A stretch of 5,974 bases of DNA, taken from NCBI GenBank assembly GCA_017648425.1, contig JAGCJD010000282.1, forward strand, positions 1 to 5,974, written 5' to 3'. Numbering within the stretch: the first letter of the stretch is position 1; each line of letters begins with the position of its first letter. The position numbers were made by a program, and so were the translations under genes. The stretch comes from Clostridia bacterium (lineage in GTDB: Bacteria > Bacillota > Clostridia > Oscillospirales > CAG-272). Below, in pieces: positions 1 through 5,974 of this stretch. Under the pieces are notes generated by a model, which saw only the letters and a program-made list of their open reading frames with translations, was not told the DNA's origin and searched no databases.

Positions 1-684
1 AAGCGCCTCGCGGGCGGCATTTTGCTCAGCCTCACGCTTGGATCTTCCCGATCCGTGTCCTATGACATTTGAATTTAGCCTTACCTCGACCTCAAATGTC
101 TTTGCATGGTCAGGACCGCTTTCTCCAACTATCACATATGTTGGTGTCGCTCCGTCACTTTCCTGCGTGAGCTGTTGAAGCTCGGTCTTTGCATCGGCAT
201 GGAGCATACTATCTCCGTGTGCTATCGCTTCCTTGATTATCGGAAGCAAAAATCCTCTTACAGCTACAAGTCCGTTCTCTCCCGCATCAAGATATATTGC
301 GGCGAGCAACGCCTCAAATGCGTCCTCAAGAATGGATTGGCGAAAACGGTTCTTCTCCTCTCCGTTACCAAGATACAAATATTCTCCAAGCTGTATTTTC
401 ATAGCGTAGGCTGCAAGCGCCTGAGATTGCACAAGAGCCGCGCGAATATGCGTAAGATCTCCCTCGGGAAGCTCGTCATACTTGGAAAACAAATATTCGC
501 TGGTTACCAAGGACAGCACAGAATCTCCCAGAAATTCAAGGCGTTCATTGCACTCGACATCTATCTTTTTCGCCCTCATTTCATGCGCGTATGATGAGTG
601 AGTAAGCGCCTCGCAGAGCAGATATTTATTTTTGAATTTATATCCTATCGCATTTTCCAAATGCTCGGTATCTGTTCTTTGCAT
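1..684 (-). CDS. rnc: Ribonuclease III, 3' end cut by the window
   Basis: The first 228 codons are visible and the frame runs off the low-coordinate edge without a stop. RNase III cleaves double-stranded RNA, matures the 16S/23S rRNA precursors and degrades some mRNAs. The endonuclease domain (about 7-155) has the family signature NERLEFLGDSVL (46-57); Glu47, Glu50 and Asp54 correspond to E. coli Glu38, Glu41 and Asp45. The second metal-binding pair lies in ILEDAFEALLAAIYLD as Asp121 and Glu124, matching E. coli Asp114 and Glu117, so the enzyme should be active. A KTELQQLTQ segment (166-174) begins the double-stranded-RNA-binding domain, which continues with TPTYVIVGESGPDHAKTF and GHGSGRSKREAEQNAA. 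E. coli RNase III has 226 residues, so only a short tail should be missing. The ATG at 684 is chosen for its AGGAG 6 nt upstream and the normal N-terminal length. smc often follows rnc in Bacillota, but that lies outside the window. Confidence 0.97.
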   Translation of the reverse strand, partial: MQRTDTEHLENAIGYKFKNKYLLCEALTHSSYAHEMRAKKIDVECNERLEFLGDSVLSLVTSEYLFSKYDELPEGDLTHIRAALVQSQALAAYAMKIQLGEYLYLGNGEEKNRFRQSILEDAFEALLAAIYLDAGENGLVAVRGFLLPIIKEAIAHGDSMLHADAKTELQQLTQESDGATPTYVIVGESGPDHAKTFEVEVRLNSNVIGHGSGRSKREAEQNAAREAL

Positions 685-688
685 ATTA

Positions 689-697
689 CTCTCCTTT
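689..697 (-). promoter_or_regulatory. Ribosome binding site of rnc
   Basis: AAAGGAGAG on the minus strand, in the 35-nt plsX-rnc gap. Its AGGAG core ends 6 nt before the rnc ATG. It decides the rnc start, since no other nearby start codon in this frame has a comparable site. Confidence 0.87.
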
Positions 698-719
698 CGT
701 CATATCATTACGCATTCCT

Positions 720-1736
720 TCAAGTCTGCGCCTTTTTTCTTTCGTTCAACGCCTTTGCCAAGGCGGTTATATCAGATGTGAGCTCGGAATCCGAGTACGC
801 TATCGCCTGTCGTATAGCGTTTTTAAATGCCTTTGCCTTTGACGAGCCGTGAGCCTTTATGACGGGCTTTGAAATTCCGAGCATTGGCGCTCCGCCAAGC
901 TCAGTTCCGTCAAAGCTCTTCTTAATGCTGTCTATCTGCTTTTTAAGCAGAAGCGCCGCAAACTTGGTTTCGGCATTGGTCATAAACAGCTCTTTGAGAG
1001 TAGTAAGCGTCAGCTTACCCATTCCCTCCATGGTTTTAAGAAGAATATTTCCCGAAAATCCATCAGTCACAAGCACATCGCAAGCGTCACGCATAACACG
1101 GTCGCCCTCAATATTTCCAACAAAATTTATATCGGGATTGCTTGAAAGCAGTTTGTAGCTTTCAATTTGAAGCTCAGTCCCCTTGCAATCCTCCGCGCCG
1201 TTGTTAAGAAGTCCCACGCGGGGAGATGCAACTCCGTGTATTTTTTTCATGTATGCCGAGCCCATTATTGCAAACTGCTCCAAATATTCGGGAGTTACAG
1301 AAATATTAGCGCCCGAATCAATAAGAAGCACGGGGGGCGTCATAGGCAATATTGCTCCGATAGCGGGACGGCGTATTCCGCTGACCTTACGAACGATGAG
1401 GCTTGCTCCCGTAAACAAGGCTCCTGTGTTGCCTGTGCTAACGAATGCGTCACCCTCGCCCGAGGCAAGCATTTTAAGTCCTATCGCCATGGAGGAATCC
1501 GTTTTTGTGCGCACAACGCAGGTAGCATCGTCCTCCATAGTTATAACGGTAGGCGCGTGAACTATTGAAAAGCCTTCAAGAGGAATATTCTCCTCTTTTG
1601 CGGCTTCCCTTATCTGAGCCTCGGCACCGATAAGTATATATTCCGCGTCATACTCGCATTTTGCGGCGTATGCGCCCTTTATAAGCTCCAAGGGGGCGTT
1701 ATCTCCGCCCATTACATCGACCAATATCCTTTTCAT
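720..1736 (-). CDS. plsX: Phosphate acyltransferase PlsX
   Basis: Complete 338-residue protein of normal family length. PlsX converts acyl-ACP and inorganic phosphate to acyl-phosphate, which the membrane enzyme PlsY uses to acylate glycerol-3-phosphate in the first step of phospholipid synthesis; PlsX is a peripheral membrane protein. Diagnostic blocks in order are the N-terminal DVMGGDNAP (7-15), STGNTGAL (100-107), RRPAIGAILP (122-131), LIDSGAN (138-144), VGLLNNG with KGTEL (174-189), FVGNIEGDR (205-213), DVLVTDGFSGNILLKT (220-235) and GGAPMLGISKPVIKAHGSS (281-299). All are intact. The ATG lies inside the trmFO stop (ATGA) and has a strong AAGGAG 8 nt upstream, within the end of trmFO, so translational coupling is likely. 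Unusually for many bacteria, acpP does not follow; rnc starts after 35 nt. The usual upstream partners rpmF or fapR are also not adjacent. Confidence 0.98.
   Translation of the reverse strand: MKRILVDVMGGDNAPLELIKGAYAAKCEYDAEYILIGAEAQIREAAKEENIPLEGFSIVHAPTVITMEDDATCVVRTKTDSSMAIGLKMLASGEGDAFVSTGNTGALFTGASLIVRKVSGIRRPAIGAILPMTPPVLLIDSGANISVTPEYLEQFAIMGSAYMKKIHGVASPRVGLLNNGAEDCKGTELQIESYKLLSSNPDINFVGNIEGDRVMRDACDVLVTDGFSGNILLKTMEGMGKLTLTTLKELFMTNAETKFAALLLKKQIDSIKKSFDGTELGGAPMLGISKPVIKAHGSSKAKAFKNAIRQAIAYSDSELTSDITALAKALNERKKAQT
1733..1736 (-). other. trmFO/plsX ATGA stop-start overlap
   Basis: The TGA stop of trmFO and the ATG start of plsX share the four bases ATGA. With the plsX Shine-Dalgarno inside the trmFO coding end, this is the standard arrangement for termination-reinitiation coupling. 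The overlap is seen directly; coupling is inferred. Confidence 0.95.
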
Positions 1737-3061
1737 AAGAGCTTCTCCTTGATATTTCTTATCTCCTCAATAGCTCTTTCGGAAAGCTTTTGATATTTTG
1801 CTACCTTTCCACCCTTAACTCTCTCTGGTAGCGGCTCAATAATACCAAAATTTGCATTCATAGGAACGAACGCGCCGTTTCCGCCATGCGACACATAATG
1901 CGCCATAGCTCCGAGCATAGTCGTCCTTGGGAATATTATGCTTTCCTGCTCCAAAACAAGCATTGCGGCATTAAGTCCCGCAACAAAGCCCGAGCCTGCC
2001 GACTCTATATATCCCTCAACACCCGTCATCTGTCCCGCAAAGAACACTCCCTTTTGAGCGATAAGACCATACGCGCCGTCAAGCTTACCGGGTGAATTGA
2101 TGTAGGTGTTCCTGTGCATTACTCCATAACGCAAGAACTCCGCGTTTTCAAGTCCGGGTATCATTCTGAAAACACGCCTTTGCTCAGGAAATGTGAGGTG
2201 CGTCTGAAAGCCAACAAGGTTATACATACTTCCCTCTTTATCCTCGCGCCTCAGCTGTACGACTGCGTGTGATGCCTTTCCAGTTCTTTTATCAATAAGT
2301 CCAACAGGCTTTAAAGGTCCGAACAAAAGAGTTTCTCTGCCTCGTCTTGCCATGACCTCAACGGGCATACAGCCCTCAAACACTTTGAGTTCCTTTTGCG
2401 ACTGCTTGTCAAACTCCTTAAGTTCTGCCTCATTTGCGCTAACAAGCTCCTGCCAAAAGGCATTATACTGCTCCTCTGTCATTGGACAGTTTATATAATC
2501 CGCATCGCCCTTGTCGTATCTTGACGCAAAAAAAGCAATCTCCATATTGATGCTCTCGGCGTCAACTATTGGAGCGGCAGCATCAAAAAAGTGCAGTCCT
2601 TCCCCAACAAGCTCTCGGCTTATATACTCTGCAAAGGCGTCCGATGTAAGCGGTCCCGTTGCAATGACCGTGACCTGATCTCCCTCAAGCTCCGTAACCT
2701 CACACGGTATAACGGTAATATTTTTGTGAGATCTTATCTTCTCGGTAATATACTCCGAAAACTTATCTCTGTCAACAGCCAATGCGCTACCCGCGGGAAC
2801 ACGAGTTGCGTCCGCCGCCTGCATTATAAGCGAGCCGAGCATTCTCAGCTCCTCCTTTAACAGTCCAACCGCATTCGTTACACTATCCGAGCGCAGTGAA
2901 TTAGAGCATACAAGCTCGGCAAAGCCCTGCTTGTGATGCGCGGGCGTGTACTTTTGAGGCTTCATTTCGTAAAGCCTTACCTTTACTCCTCGCTCTGCCG
3001 CCTGCCATGCCGCCTCGCAGCCTGCAAGCCCCGCGCCATATACCGATATTGTTTTTTCCAT
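1733..3061 (-). CDS. trmFO: Folate-dependent tRNA (uracil-54-C5)-methyltransferase TrmFO
   Basis: Complete 442-residue flavoprotein, close to the usual family length of about 435-450. TrmFO makes 5-methyluridine at position 54 in the T-loop of tRNAs, using methylenetetrahydrofolate as carbon donor and FADH2 as reductant, in place of the SAM-dependent TrmA. The N-terminus has the FAD-binding GAGLAG glycine motif (9-14) followed by an acidic residue ending the second strand (YEMKP). The conserved ELVCSNSLRSD carries Cys52, and EGCMPVEVMARRGRETL carries Cys231; these match the two catalytic cysteines known from B. subtilis TrmFO (Cys53 and Cys226). The C-terminal FAD segment FAGQMTGVEGYIESAGSG (341-358) is intact. 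The paralogue GidA/MnmG is excluded by these cysteine blocks, length and context. The stop overlaps the plsX start by 4 nt. The start is supported by GGAG 4 nt upstream, a rather short spacing, and by the N-terminal FAD motif. Confidence 0.98.
   Translation of the reverse strand: MEKTISVYGAGLAGCEAAWQAAERGVKVRLYEMKPQKYTPAHHKQGFAELVCSNSLRSDSVTNAVGLLKEELRMLGSLIMQAADATRVPAGSALAVDRDKFSEYITEKIRSHKNITVIPCEVTELEGDQVTVIATGPLTSDAFAEYISRELVGEGLHFFDAAAPIVDAESINMEIAFFASRYDKGDADYINCPMTEEQYNAFWQELVSANEAELKEFDKQSQKELKVFEGCMPVEVMARRGRETLLFGPLKPVGLIDKRTGKASHAVVQLRREDKEGSMYNLVGFQTHLTFPEQRRVFRMIPGLENAEFLRYGVMHRNTYINSPGKLDGAYGLIAQKGVFFAGQMTGVEGYIESAGSGFVAGLNAAMLVLEQESIIFPRTTMLGAMAHYVSHGGNGAFVPMNANFGIIEPLPERVKGGKVAKYQKLSERAIEEIRNIKEKLL
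1745..1750 (-). promoter_or_regulatory. Ribosome binding site of plsX
   Basis: AAGGAG on the minus strand, 8 nt before the plsX ATG, lying within the last codons of trmFO. It is a near-consensus Shine-Dalgarno and confirms the ATG at 1736. Confidence 0.85.
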
Positions 3062-3064
3062 ATT

Positions 3065-3069
3065 TCTCC
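3065..3069 (-). promoter_or_regulatory. Ribosome binding site of trmFO
   Basis: GGAGA on the minus strand in the 11-nt gap between the topA stop and the trmFO ATG. The GGAG core is only 4 nt from the ATG, shorter than for the other genes here, so initiation may be weaker or helped by ribosomes arriving from topA (inference). Confidence 0.65.
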
Positions 3070-3072
3070 GAA

Positions 3073-5367
3073 TTATTCTTCAGCGTTGTCGCTTTCAGCC
3101 TCGTATGGCTTTTTAAATCCGCAATCCTTGCTCTTACATACGAGAATCGGCTGTCCTTTTTTGCGGAACAGCATTTGTCCGCAGTCTGGGCACTTCTCAT
3201 TTGTGGGCATATCCCATGTTGAAAAATCACATTCGGGATACTTTTCACAGCTGTAAAATACAGTCTTGTTTCTTACGGTCTTCATTATTATCTTTGAACC
3301 GCACTTGGGGCAATCAACGCCAATCTCTCTCGTCTTTTGCTTTGTAAAATTACACTGAGGATAACGAACGCAGGCAAAGAATGTGCCATAGCGTCCCGTT
3401 CTCTGAACCATATCAGAGCCACACTTTTCACACTTGAAGTCGGCAATTATCGGCTTTTTCTCCTCATTTGCGTTTTCCTCATCTGTATCCTTGGGCTTTA
3501 CGAGAGGCTTTGTGTTTCGACACTGAGGATAGTTGGGGCAAGCCGCAAACTTTCCGTATCTGCCGTTCTTTACCACCATTTTACTGCCGCACTTGTCGCA
3601 TATTATATCGGTCTCCTCAACAGGAACATCAAGCTCCTCATTGTCCATTTTATCGTTTGCTCTGTCAAGCTCCTTCTTAAATCCATTCCAAAACTCCGAA
3701 AGAACAGCGTCCATCTCAACATTTCCGTTTTCAATGCTATCAAGCTTGTTCTCCATCTGCGCGGTAAACGCGTAGTCAACAACATCGGGGAAGCTCTCCT
3801 TCATAAGCTTGTTGGTAAGCTCTCCCGTGGGGGTGGGAACGAGCGACTTGCCATCTCTCTTGACATAATTTCTTGCAATTATGGTAGTGATTATCGTTGC
3901 AAATGTGCTGGGACGACCTATGCCCTTTTCTTCAAGGAACTTGATAAGAGAAGCATCGTTATATCTTGCGGGGGGCTCGGTAAAATGCTTTGCGGAATCC
4001 GTTCCCACAAGCGCTACCTTTTCTCCCTCCTTGACATCGGGAAGCCTTATATTCTTCTGCTCGTTTACCTCGTCAGCAAGGCGCTGTGTATCCTCCTCGC
4101 TCTCCTCATATACAGCCATATAGCCCTGAAAATCAACCGTATATCCGCTAGTTCTGAAAACATATCCTGCGGATTCAAAATCAGCGGTAACCGTAGAAAG
4201 AACTGCGGACTCCATCTGGCTCGCAATAAATCTCTCCCAAATAAGCTTATAGAGCTTATATTGGTCAGCGGTAACATATTTCTTTATCATTGAGGGCTCT
4301 ATATCAACACGCGAGGGGCGTATAGCCTCGTGCGCGTCCTGAATGCCCGAGCGCATCTTGTAGGTTCTGGGGGTAGCGGGATAATAGCTCTCTCCGTATT
4401 TTGAGTTGATATATTCCTTTGCCTCCGCCTGAGCCTGCGCAGATACTCTTTGAGAATCGGTACGCATATAGGTGATAAGACCTTGCATTCCGCCGTTCTC
4501 TGCTCCTATATTAACACCCTCGTAAAGCTCCTGAGCAATACGCATTATTCTCTGCGATTGGAAGCCGAGCTTACGGGAAGCCTCCTGCTGCATGGTAGAT
4601 GTAGTAAATGGGGGCGCAGGGAGCTTTTTCTTTTTCGACTTGCGAACGGAATTTACCGTGAAATCAGAGCCTGATACAGCGTTCAATATCTCTCTTGCAT
4701 CACTCTCAGATGTGAGCTTTATCTTTCCGTTATTATCTCCGTAAAAGCGAACGGTGAACTCCTGACTGCCGTTTGCGCAAAGAACAGCGTCAACCGTCCA
4801 ATATTCAACGGGCACGAATGCTCTTATCTCCTCTTCTCTCTCAACGATTATTCTCGTTGCAACGGACTGAACGCGTCCTGCGGAAAGTCCGCTTCTTACA
4901 TACTTCCAGAGGAACGGAGAAAGCTTGTATCCAACTATTCTGTCAAGTATTCTTCTCGCCTGCTGTGAGTTTACAAGGTCCATGTCAATGCTTCTGGGCT
5001 CTTTGATAGCGCTCTTGACAGCCGTTTTTGTTACCTCGTTAAAGGTAACTCTGAGCGTTTTCTTCTCAGGTATTCCGAGAGCCGCGGCAAGGTGCCACGA
5101 AATAGCCTCTCCCTCGCGGTCAGGGTCGGTTGCCAAATATACCTTTGTTGCATTTTTGGCTTCCTTTTTTATCTCCTTTATAAGGTCGCCCTTACCTCTT
5201 ATGTTTATATAGTGCGCCTCAAAGCCATTTTCAATATCTACCCCGAGCTTGCTCTTGGGAAGATCTCTTACATGTCCCTTGGAAGCCACCACCTTATAAT
5301 TAGAACCAAGATATCCTTTTATTGTAGCCGCCTTTGAGGGTGACTCAACTATAACAAGATTTGCCAT
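3073..5367 (-). CDS. topA: DNA topoisomerase I (type IA), four zinc ribbons
   Basis: Complete 764-residue protein. It relaxes negative supercoils by cutting one DNA strand through a 5'-phosphotyrosine and passing the other strand through. The N-terminal Toprim domain (about 2-115) starts with the classic LVIVESPSKA, whose Glu8 is the general acid/base candidate, and carries the metal-binding D81-P-D83-R-E85. The active-site motif GLITYMRTDS places the nucleophile at Tyr300 with Arg302 beside it. Conserved blocks SAGRVQSVATR (162-172), DAHEAIRPS and GIGRPSTFA are also present. The C-terminus holds four Cys4 zinc ribbons: C590/C593/C610/C616, C646/C649/C666/C672, C686/C689/C707/C713 and C726/C729/C744/C749. 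An acidic tail follows. The ATG start gives exactly the expected N-terminus and has AAAGGA 9 nt upstream. The B. subtilis enzyme is about 690 residues, so the extra length lies mainly in the zinc-ribbon tail. It sits between dprA and trmFO, with 11 nt to the latter. Confidence 0.99.
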   Translation of the reverse strand: MANLVIVESPSKAATIKGYLGSNYKVVASKGHVRDLPKSKLGVDIENGFEAHYINIRGKGDLIKEIKKEAKNATKVYLATDPDREGEAISWHLAAALGIPEKKTLRVTFNEVTKTAVKSAIKEPRSIDMDLVNSQQARRILDRIVGYKLSPFLWKYVRSGLSAGRVQSVATRIIVEREEEIRAFVPVEYWTVDAVLCANGSQEFTVRFYGDNNGKIKLTSESDAREILNAVSGSDFTVNSVRKSKKKKLPAPPFTTSTMQQEASRKLGFQSQRIMRIAQELYEGVNIGAENGGMQGLITYMRTDSQRVSAQAQAEAKEYINSKYGESYYPATPRTYKMRSGIQDAHEAIRPSRVDIEPSMIKKYVTADQYKLYKLIWERFIASQMESAVLSTVTADFESAGYVFRTSGYTVDFQGYMAVYEESEEDTQRLADEVNEQKNIRLPDVKEGEKVALVGTDSAKHFTEPPARYNDASLIKFLEEKGIGRPSTFATIITTIIARNYVKRDGKSLVPTPTGELTNKLMKESFPDVVDYAFTAQMENKLDSIENGNVEMDAVLSEFWNGFKKELDRANDKMDNEELDVPVEETDIICDKCGSKMVVKNGRYGKFAACPNYPQCRNTKPLVKPKDTDEENANEEKKPIIADFKCEKCGSDMVQRTGRYGTFFACVRYPQCNFTKQKTREIGVDCPKCGSKIIMKTVRNKTVFYSCEKYPECDFSTWDMPTNEKCPDCGQMLFRKKGQPILVCKSKDCGFKKPYEAESDNAEE

Positions 5368-5376
5368 TTGTATTTT

Positions 5377-5382
5377 TCCTTT
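5377..5382 (-). promoter_or_regulatory. Ribosome binding site of topA
   Basis: AAAGGA on the minus strand in the 21-nt gap between the dprA stop and the topA ATG, with a 9-nt spacing to the start. It supports the ATG that yields the canonical LVIVESPSKA N-terminus. Confidence 0.8.
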
Positions 5383-5388
5383 CAGTAT

Positions 5389-5974
5389 TTATCCTATCGA
5401 ACTGTCAGTCACCTTGTAAGCCCCTCCGGGCAAGGACACGACAAGTCCGTTTATTTCAAGTATTGTTAGAGCGGTCATAATATCTCCCATACCAACTCCC
5501 TTGGCCGCTATTGCGTCAGGCGTAAAGCTCTCAGCGCTTGGCAACATACCGTACACCGTTCGCGAGCATTCGTCTATACCTAAAAGTATATTGTCTATCG
5601 TCTCTCGGTTAGTGTTATCCGCTACCGCTTTTACCTCGGGCTCTGCCTGAGATTTTTGATTGACAGCGTCTTGCGCGCTATGATTTAACTCGCGCGGTTC
5701 TTGATTTTTGTCCGTTTTTGAAAAACGCTTTTTACCGCCAACATAAGATACGCCGTAGGATCTGAGTATGCTGTCGGAAAGCTCCGACCGCCTTTTGGAA
5801 TTTGAAAGCGCTCTGTAATTTATAACATCGTGATAGAGAAATTCATAGTGGCGAATAATATCGTCTGATGAAAGTATAACATTAGCGCCATTACGAATAA
5901 GCTCGTTTGGTCCATCGGAATTGCTTTCGTTGACCTTTCCGGGTATTGCAAAAAGCTCCCTGCCCTGAGAGATA
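5389..5974 (-). CDS. dprA: DNA processing protein DprA (Smf), 3' part
   Basis: The 5' end lies outside the window; 194 C-terminal residues plus a TAA stop are visible. DprA binds incoming single-stranded DNA in the cytoplasm during natural transformation and loads RecA on it; many bacteria not known to be competent also carry the gene. The visible part opens with GRELFAIPG (residues 4-12 of the fragment), the conserved segment near the end of the Rossmann-like DprA domain, followed by GPNELIRNGA (21-30), matching the family's G-x-N-x-L-I-x-x-G-A pattern. Residues about 50-125 form a polar, Lys/Glu/Gln-rich linker with no motif I recognise. Residues about 126-190 look like the C-terminal winged-helix domain, ending in the typical GLVVSLPGGAYKV. 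topA begins 21 nt downstream, the usual order in Gram-positive genomes. Identification is firm; the length of the missing N-terminal part cannot be judged. Confidence 0.94.
   Translation of the reverse strand, partial: ISQGRELFAIPGKVNESNSDGPNELIRNGANVILSSDDIIRHYEFLYHDVINYRALSNSKRRSELSDSILRSYGVSYVGGKKRFSKTDKNQEPRELNHSAQDAVNQKSQAEPEVKAVADNTNRETIDNILLGIDECSRTVYGMLPSAESFTPDAIAAKGVGMGDIMTALTILEINGLVVSLPGGAYKVTDSSIG

Larger units (their letters stand above)
1..5974 (-). other. Probable single operon dprA-topA-trmFO-plsX-rnc
   Basis: All five genes share a strand, with junctions of 21, 11, -4 and 35 nt. None of the gaps has room for, or shows, a hairpin plus U-tract terminator or a well-spaced -35/-10 pair. 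Co-transcription is therefore likely, with the promoter upstream of dprA outside the window and the end beyond rnc. Internal promoters inside coding sequence cannot be excluded by eye. Confidence 0.8.

Noticed and set aside
106..594. A 162-codon plus-strand frame opposite rnc.
   Set aside because: It is in exact antisense codon register with rnc, whose catalytic and RNA-binding motifs are intact; the frame is a by-product of codon bias.
686..715. A nine-codon minus-strand mini-ORF in the plsX-rnc gap, ending in TAA one base before the rnc ATG, resembling a leader peptide.
   Set aside because: Its ATG directly abuts AAGGA with no spacing, it contains the rnc Shine-Dalgarno, and there is no attenuator-like hairpin; chance is the simpler explanation.
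2901..3248. A 115-codon minus-strand frame spanning the end of topA and the start of trmFO.
   Set aside because: It overlaps two certain genes in another frame, has no recognisable domain, and its composition reflects their sequence.
5368..5440. A possible promoter before topA: CTGACA near the end of dprA followed by an AT-rich TAAATA.
   Set aside because: The spacing is only about 11 nt, far below the 16-18 nt expected for a housekeeping sigma-factor promoter, and the elements lie in dprA coding sequence and a 21-nt gap.
1..5974. Searched by eye for mobile elements, CRISPR-like repeats, tRNA genes, riboswitches and defence or toxin genes.
   Set aside because: Almost all of the window is occupied by five recognisable core genes; no repeats, terminal inverted repeats or unexplained gaps over 35 nt were seen.

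Overview
The window is a compact, single-direction block of five bacterial housekeeping genes, all on the minus strand. In transcription order (high to low coordinates) they are the 3' part of dprA, complete topA, complete trmFO, complete plsX, and nearly complete rnc. Spacings are +21, +11, -4 (an ATGA overlap) and +35 nt. Each internal gene has a recognisable Shine-Dalgarno sequence, and I see no terminator or convincing promoter between the genes, so the layout reads as one polycistronic unit entering and leaving the window. No stretch without a gene exceeds 35 nt.

The content suggests a Bacillota member, most likely of class Clostridia. The dprA-topA-trmFO order is a Gram-positive hallmark, the tRNA methyltransferase is the folate-dependent TrmFO type, Shine-Dalgarno sequences are purine-rich, base composition is moderate, and TGG is used for Trp under the standard code. 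Unlike the arrangement known from Bacillus subtilis, trmFO is not followed by xerC/codV, hslV, hslU and codY but runs straight into plsX-rnc. This is inference from gene order and protein motifs; genus and species cannot be named from the sequence alone.

Region by region: 5389-5974 encodes the end of DprA (end of the Rossmann-like fold, a polar linker, a C-terminal winged helix). 3073-5367 encodes DNA topoisomerase I with four intact C-terminal Cys4 zinc ribbons. 1733-3061 encodes TrmFO (tRNA m5U54). 720-1736 encodes PlsX (acyl-ACP:phosphate acyltransferase). 1-684 encodes RNase III, cut by the window edge near the end of its double-stranded-RNA-binding domain.

The proteins do not form one pathway. 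They cover DNA uptake/recombination, supercoiling control, tRNA modification, phospholipid precursor synthesis and structured-RNA processing, as is typical of conserved growth-linked operons. The acyl carrier protein gene often found between plsX and rnc is absent. I found no mobile element, CRISPR array, RNA gene or plausible undescribed system. The best second-look items are the operon junction, the missing acpP, the zinc-ribbon count in TopA, and a codon-usage bias that creates long antisense open frames.
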